Shown here one piece after another: positions 60,230-64,000 of a stretch of DNA of 64,000 nucleotides. Under the pieces are notes generated by a model that was not told where the DNA came from, did not search any database, and saw only the letters and a list, made by a program, of their open reading frames with translations. The first letter of the stretch is position 1; every line of letters begins with the position of its first letter. The stretch is from DSXH01 sp020724325 (GTDB taxonomy: Bacteria > Bacteroidota > Ignavibacteria > Ignavibacteriales > Melioribacteraceae). The stretch is taken from positions 1 to 64,000 of the forward strand of contig JBFLYW010000003.1 in assembly GCA_040756515.1 (NCBI GenBank), written 5' to 3'. Position numbers and translations under genes: made by a program.

Positions 60230-63211
60230 TTAGCTGGGTTTTACTATAATACCCTTGCTCTTGTGTCCATTAATTTTGATAGTAATCGGTTTTTCGACCT
60301 GAACGTGTCTAGTAAATTCTTTTTGTTCAATCACTTTCTGTTTTTCGAGCCACATCCAATCAATAAATCCCTGTTCGTCCAGTTCGTTAATAGTAAAGTA
60401 GCCGATTTTAAATGAAGTAAGATTTTGGAAAAAGTGTGAACCTTGCGAAGGAGTAACATTAAAATCGGAAAAGTTCGATTCGATAATTGTCCGCGCTCCA
60501 TTTATCATTTCCCATGTAACAGGAATTCCAAGCCAAGGGTCTAATGTTCCCCATCGTCCAACTCCAATTAACAAATAAGGTGTTTTTTCTTTCAGCAAAT
60601 GGGCATTGTATTGCGCAATTTCGTGGGCAACTTTAATAGTATGTTTACGATCGAACTTTTTTAAGTCGACAAACACAATATCTTTAATATCATTCATTAC
60701 ACCATGCCCAAGAACCTGATTGCTCTTACCTATTAATAATTCTTTTTCATATGAATCCAACTCAAGTTCTTCAATTTCGTTGCTAATAACAAGCGGTCGC
60801 ATCTGCAATAGTGCAAACTCTTTTGGTTTTCCTTCCGGCACAGTTAACTTAACAGCAAATTCTATCTCCACAGGAGAACCTGTACCCCAGCTGCCCATAT
60901 CTAACAGCAGAGATAAAATTTGGGGTAATGGAAAAACTTTATTCTTTAGAATAGGTGCAAGTGTAAATAACTTTGTTCCCTCTCTTTCAGTTCCATCGTA
61001 AAGACTATTATTATCTATAGAGTAAGTAGAGCCGGTTAAATTAAGAGTACCGTCTTTAACAGCTTCATAAAGATTATATTTCTTAACAAGATTATCTTCA
61101 TTAATATTTTTTTTCGGATGGCTTTCATTCAATTCCAGAGCAAAGAATTCGTGTGGAGAATAATTCAATAAATCATTGATAGTGGCAAATTGTATAATAT
61201 GGTGTGGATATTTAGGACAAAACCTGAATGCAATTCCGCCATCAACAATATATTTTCCTAACCCCGGTGCAACAGAAACAATTCCATCGTGTGATTTGAG
61301 CGGGGGATTTGGATAAAAGTTATAAGATTTTGCAACACCAGAAAATTCTGGATAATATTTTCCATTACAATTAGTGCCAGCAATCTTTTGAATTATTACA
61401 GCCATCTTTTCTTCTTCAAGTCGGTATGTGGTTACTTTGATATAATCTTTAGACCTTTGAAAATAGATGGACATGTATATTCTTTTTATAGCATGCAAAA
61501 GCTGTTTAATTCTTATTTTAATATCGGGATAATTATTAGGAAGCATAAAAGTTTCATAAACACCAGCAAAAGGTTGTCCTTGGGAATCTTCCAAAAGACT
61601 TGACGAACGAACCGCAATTGGATCTTTAACAAGCTCTAAAAAATCTTCTAACGAGGTTAAAGCATATGCAGGAAACTTCTTGGCTTTGAAAAACCGGTCT
61701 TTCAGTTCTTTATCATCATTACACTTTAGAGCAAATTCAAGCAAGTTATTATCGCTAATGAATTGATCGAACACATCAGTTGCAAGAACAACAGCAGGTG
61801 GAACAAATATCTTTACATTTTCGAAACGGTTTCTAATGTTGAAATCGCTTAATAACCGGTTAACAAATCCTAATCCACGTGCTTTTCCGCCAAGTGACCC
61901 GCCGCCTATTCTCGCAAATGTTGTGGTTTCATCAAATGTATCTTTGCTAAAATCCGATATAACACCAATCTGCCTTGATTTGCGGAATTCTTTAACCGAG
62001 TCGATAAGCAATCTTCTCAATTCCTGTGTGGAATTAAAATCTGTCACTTTTTTCGGTCGTAATTGATGCGCCAGCCAAAATTCCGTTCGGGCTTTAAGCC
62101 AATTTGAAAAATGATTTCTTGAAGCGTGATAAAGAATACTTTCTTCGGGTACTTTTTTCAGTTCCTCTTCTAATTCATTTAGGTTGGATGCTCGCCCAAC
62201 AACGTCGCCATTTTCCAGCCGGAAAATAAAATCACCAAAACTGAAATATTTTACCATCAGCTTTCGCAAATCTTCAAGCAATGTAGGCGAGTCTTTCAAT
62301 AAAAATGAAGCCCCGGCAGAAGCTGCAAGTTTTTCGTTTTCAAGCAGACTCGATTGTAAAATAACCGGAATATCCTGCTGACGCTCTTTCACTTTACTGG
62401 CAAATTGTATACCTGCTTTTGCATCCGGTCTGCCTTCTTTATGAAAATCAATATCGGAAATTACTCCAAGTATATACTCTTCATACTTTTCAAAATAATT
62501 CCATGCTTCTTCATAATTTGAACAGAGAAGAATTTTTGGACGTGCCCGCATTCTAAGGAATTTGTGAGAGAGGTTTATGCCCTCGGATAATAAACTTTGA
62601 GATTGTTTGAGTACTACAGTATAAACTGCCGGCAAGTAAGATGAATAAAACCTAATACTGTCTTCTACAAGGATTATGGATTGAACGCCAAATTTCTTTG
62701 TGTCTTGTTCAACATTTTTTTTGTCTTCAATAAATTTAATGATGCCAAGAATTATTTTATAATCACCTTGCCAGATAAAAACTTTATCGAATACAGAAAT
62801 ATCTCTAGTTGAAATTAGTTCAATCATTTCTCTATTATCGTAACCTAACAGAACAATCGGAATATCTATTCCAGATTCCTTCATTTTTTTTGCAAATGTA
62901 ATTACAGACATATCTTCGATGTGCATTGTCGTAATTATGAGGTCGAAGTGTCTATCTTCGTCCATCATTCTAAATGCTTCTGCACCAGATGAGACCTGGA
63001 CGAGTTCCGGGGAATGACTAAGATTAAGCAGCTGGTATTCCTGTCTTATCAGTTCGTACAAACGGTTATCTTCTTCGAAGATGTAAGAATCGTATAAGCT
63101 GGAGACAAGAAGAATATCCCTTACGCGGAATTGCATTAGGTTATGAAAATCCTGATACTTTGAGTATCTGCTGGTTTCAATCAGTTCTTTGTTAAATTTA
63201 ACCGGCTCCAT
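60230..63211 (-). CDS. Receiver-receiver-ATP-grasp (PEP-synthase/PPDK_N-type) protein
   Basis: A 993-aa cytoplasmic protein. Residues ~30-165 are a receiver-like domain whose phosphoacceptor position is Thr (FDLIITTMH, T95). Residues ~176-325 form a receiver with intact VEDS (E183, D184), D253 (VISDIDF), S287 and K306 (LLKDS). Residues ~432-830 form the nucleotide-binding domain of pyruvate phosphate dikinase/PEP synthase (IGGGSLGGKARGLGFV, AVRSSSLLEDSQGQPFAGVYET, ending ALLQMRPL). The usual phosphohistidine (TCHAA) and PEP-binding TIM-barrel domains are absent. A conserved-looking C-terminal domain (LIGVGRWGTLDPWLGIP, SQGSHFFQNL) follows. The substrate is unknown. Confidence 0.85.
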   Translation of the reverse strand: MEPVKFNKELIETSRYSKYQDFHNLMQFRVRDILLVSSLYDSYIFEEDNRLYELIRQEYQLLNLSHSPELVQVSSGAEAFRMMDEDRHFDLIITTMHIEDMSVITFAKKMKESGIDIPIVLLGYDNREMIELISTRDISVFDKVFIWQGDYKIILGIIKFIEDKKNVEQDTKKFGVQSIILVEDSIRFYSSYLPAVYTVVLKQSQSLLSEGINLSHKFLRMRARPKILLCSNYEEAWNYFEKYEEYILGVISDIDFHKEGRPDAKAGIQFASKVKERQQDIPVILQSSLLENEKLAASAGASFLLKDSPTLLEDLRKLMVKYFSFGDFIFRLENGDVVGRASNLNELEEELKKVPEESILYHASRNHFSNWLKARTEFWLAHQLRPKKVTDFNSTQELRRLLIDSVKEFRKSRQIGVISDFSKDTFDETTTFARIGGGSLGGKARGLGFVNRLLSDFNIRNRFENVKIFVPPAVVLATDVFDQFISDNNLLEFALKCNDDKELKDRFFKAKKFPAYALTSLEDFLELVKDPIAVRSSSLLEDSQGQPFAGVYETFMLPNNYPDIKIRIKQLLHAIKRIYMSIYFQRSKDYIKVTTYRLEEEKMAVIIQKIAGTNCNGKYYPEFSGVAKSYNFYPNPPLKSHDGIVSVAPGLGKYIVDGGIAFRFCPKYPHHIIQFATINDLLNYSPHEFFALELNESHPKKNINEDNLVKKYNLYEAVKDGTLNLTGSTYSIDNNSLYDGTEREGTKLFTLAPILKNKVFPLPQILSLLLDMGSWGTGSPVEIEFAVKLTVPEGKPKEFALLQMRPLVISNEIEELELDSYEKELLIGKSNQVLGHGVMNDIKDIVFVDLKKFDRKHTIKVAHEIAQYNAHLLKEKTPYLLIGVGRWGTLDPWLGIPVTWEMINGARTIIESNFSDFNVTPSQGSHFFQNLTSFKIGYFTINELDEQGFIDWMWLEKQKVIEQKEFTRHVQVEKPITIKINGHKSKGIIVKPS

Positions 63212-63273
63212 ATTCGTTCAGCTATTTTTCATTTATTGTAGAAGAAATAAATTTGAAGTTGCAAAAGTAAACC

Positions 63274-63377
63274 GGCTCGTCTCAAAAGTATTTATTTATC
63301 TTAAATAGCGTGCTTATAGCCCGGATTTAACAGATTTCCGCAGATCAATTTTTAGATAAACTACTTTTGAGACAGCC
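63274..63377. repeat. Inverted-repeat element resembling a small transposon relic
   Basis: GTCTCAAAAGTA (63279-63290) pairs perfectly with TACTTTTGAGAC (63362-63373), and GGCT/AGCC flanks extend the pair with a 1-nt offset. The stem continues imperfectly inward through TTTATTTATCT and AGATAAAC. The interior (63326-63345) carries CAGATTTCCGCAGAT, which recurs near 52010. There is no ORF. It lies between the dikinase-like gene and gdhA. Confidence 0.75.
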
Positions 63378-63397
63378 ACATTTATTACGATAGGATT

Positions 63398-64000
63398 TTA
63401 AACAATACCCTGATCTAACATTGCATTCGCAACTTTAACAAAACCGCCTATATTTGCACCGTTAACATAATTGCCGGGTGTTCCATATTTAGCAGCAGTT
63501 TCAACACATGTTTTGTGAATGCTTTTCATAATGTTGTGCAATCTCTGGTCAACTTCTTCTCTTGACCATGATAGACGCAGACTATTCTGTGACATTTCTA
63601 AACCAGAAGTAGAGACTCCTCCGGCATTTGCAGCTTTACCGGGTCCATAAAGAATTTTTGCATCAAGGAATTGCTCAATAGCTTCAATTGTAGAAGGCAT
63701 ATTTGCCCCTTCAGAAACAACATAGACTCCATTCTTAAGTAAATTAGCTGCATCCTTTCCGTTTATTTCATTTTGTGTAGCCGAAGGGAATGCACAATCT
63801 GCTTTGTGATTCCACAATGGGTTTGAATCTACGCTTGGGTCTAATGCAACGTAGGTTGCTGTTTTGAATTTATCTGCATACTCATTAACTCTGCCTCTGC
63901 GTACATTTTTCAAATCCATTATAAATTTAAGTTTAGCATAATCAATTCCGGCTTCGTCGTATATGTAGCCGTTAGAATCTGAAATAGTAAGCGGTTTACC
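63398..64000 (-). CDS. gdhA: NADP-type glutamate dehydrogenase, C-terminal part (runs off the window)
   Basis: 200 codons of an open frame that continues past 64000. It begins in GKPLTISDSNGYIYDEAGIDY, the conserved block of hexameric glutamate dehydrogenase, and continues with PLWNHKADCAFPSATQNEINGKDAANLL, VSEGANMPSTIEAIEQF, GPGKAANAGGVSTSGLEMSQN and GNYVNGANIGGFVKVANAML. It interconverts 2-oxoglutarate plus ammonia and glutamate. An internal ATG at 63919 is not the true start. No frameshift is seen. Confidence 0.95.
   Translation of the reverse strand, partial: GKPLTISDSNGYIYDEAGIDYAKLKFIMDLKNVRRGRVNEYADKFKTATYVALDPSVDSNPLWNHKADCAFPSATQNEINGKDAANLLKNGVYVVSEGANMPSTIEAIEQFLDAKILYGPGKAANAGGVSTSGLEMSQNSLRLSWSREEVDQRLHNIMKSIHKTCVETAAKYGTPGNYVNGANIGGFVKVANAMLDQGIV

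Overview
The window looks like a piece of a low-GC chromosome from the FCB group, most plausibly an Ignavibacteria/Ignavibacteriales-like bacterium. This is inferred from a type IX secretion sorting-domain remnant (57060-57266), a tiny bS22/mS38-like ribosomal protein gene, a meso-DAP type MurE, AraC regulators with a heavy-metal domain, many dispersed hairpin repeats, and frequent but not universal Shine-Dalgarno sites. It is almost certainly a draft assembly, because a 100-N scaffold gap lies inside a tandem repeat (13777-13876).

Layout. 1-300: a palindromic repeat element. 300-7758 (minus): a beta-propeller protein, thioredoxin, acyl-CoA dehydrogenase, an enoyl-ACP-reductase-like SDR, DNA polymerase III alpha and dUTPase. 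7803-32675 (minus): a long surface-polysaccharide locus with three flippases, two polyprenyl-phosphate sugar transferase-type proteins (one fused to a glycosyltransferase and apparently dead), about nine glycosyltransferases, an O-antigen ligase/polymerase, a Wzz-like chain-length protein, a Wza-like export protein and dTDP-glucose dehydratase. accA, a YbgC-type thioesterase and L-2-hydroxyglutarate oxidase are mixed in. 33519-49717 (minus): a complete division and cell wall (dcw) operon, mraZ-rsmH-ftsL-ftsI-murE-murF-mraY-murD-ftsW-murG-murC-ftsQ-ftsA-ftsZ, with a promoter and MraZ-box-like repeats at its head and a good intrinsic terminator at its tail. 49929-51190 (minus): tRNA-Thr(CGT), the tiny ribosomal protein gene, a zinc-ribbon/TPR protein and an HU/IHF protein. 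51191-52344: a gene-free stretch built from nested inverted repeats. 52345-56722 (plus): two single-pass membrane paralogs and a copper module (HMA-AraC regulator, CopZ-like chaperone, CopA ATPase). 57060-59293 (minus): a sorting-domain relic, a DUF433/DUF5615 toxin-antitoxin-like pair and an aminotransferase. 59294-60229: a dense repeat region with a tandem ~267-bp unit. 60230-64000 (minus): a 993-aa protein with two receiver-like domains and a PEP-synthase-type ATP-grasp domain, then the C-terminal part of NADP-type glutamate dehydrogenase running off the window.

How the genes work together. The polysaccharide locus supplies initiation (sugar phosphotransferase), sugar nucleotides (RfbB), chain building (GT2 and GT4 enzymes), flipping (Wzx-type), polymerisation or ligation, length control (Wzz) and export (SLBB protein) of one or more surface glycans. 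The dcw operon makes lipid II and the divisome. The copper module senses, carries and exports Cu(I).

The observations most worth a second look are the receiver/receiver/ATP-grasp protein (60230-63211), the GT2-dead-phosphotransferase fusion (10699-12699), a flippase whose obvious N-terminus has no ATG/GTG/TTG start (19915-21378), and a hairpin repeat family recurring at three distant loci (about 0.2, 13.6 and 59.5-60 kb). I found no CRISPR array, phage or intact insertion sequence.
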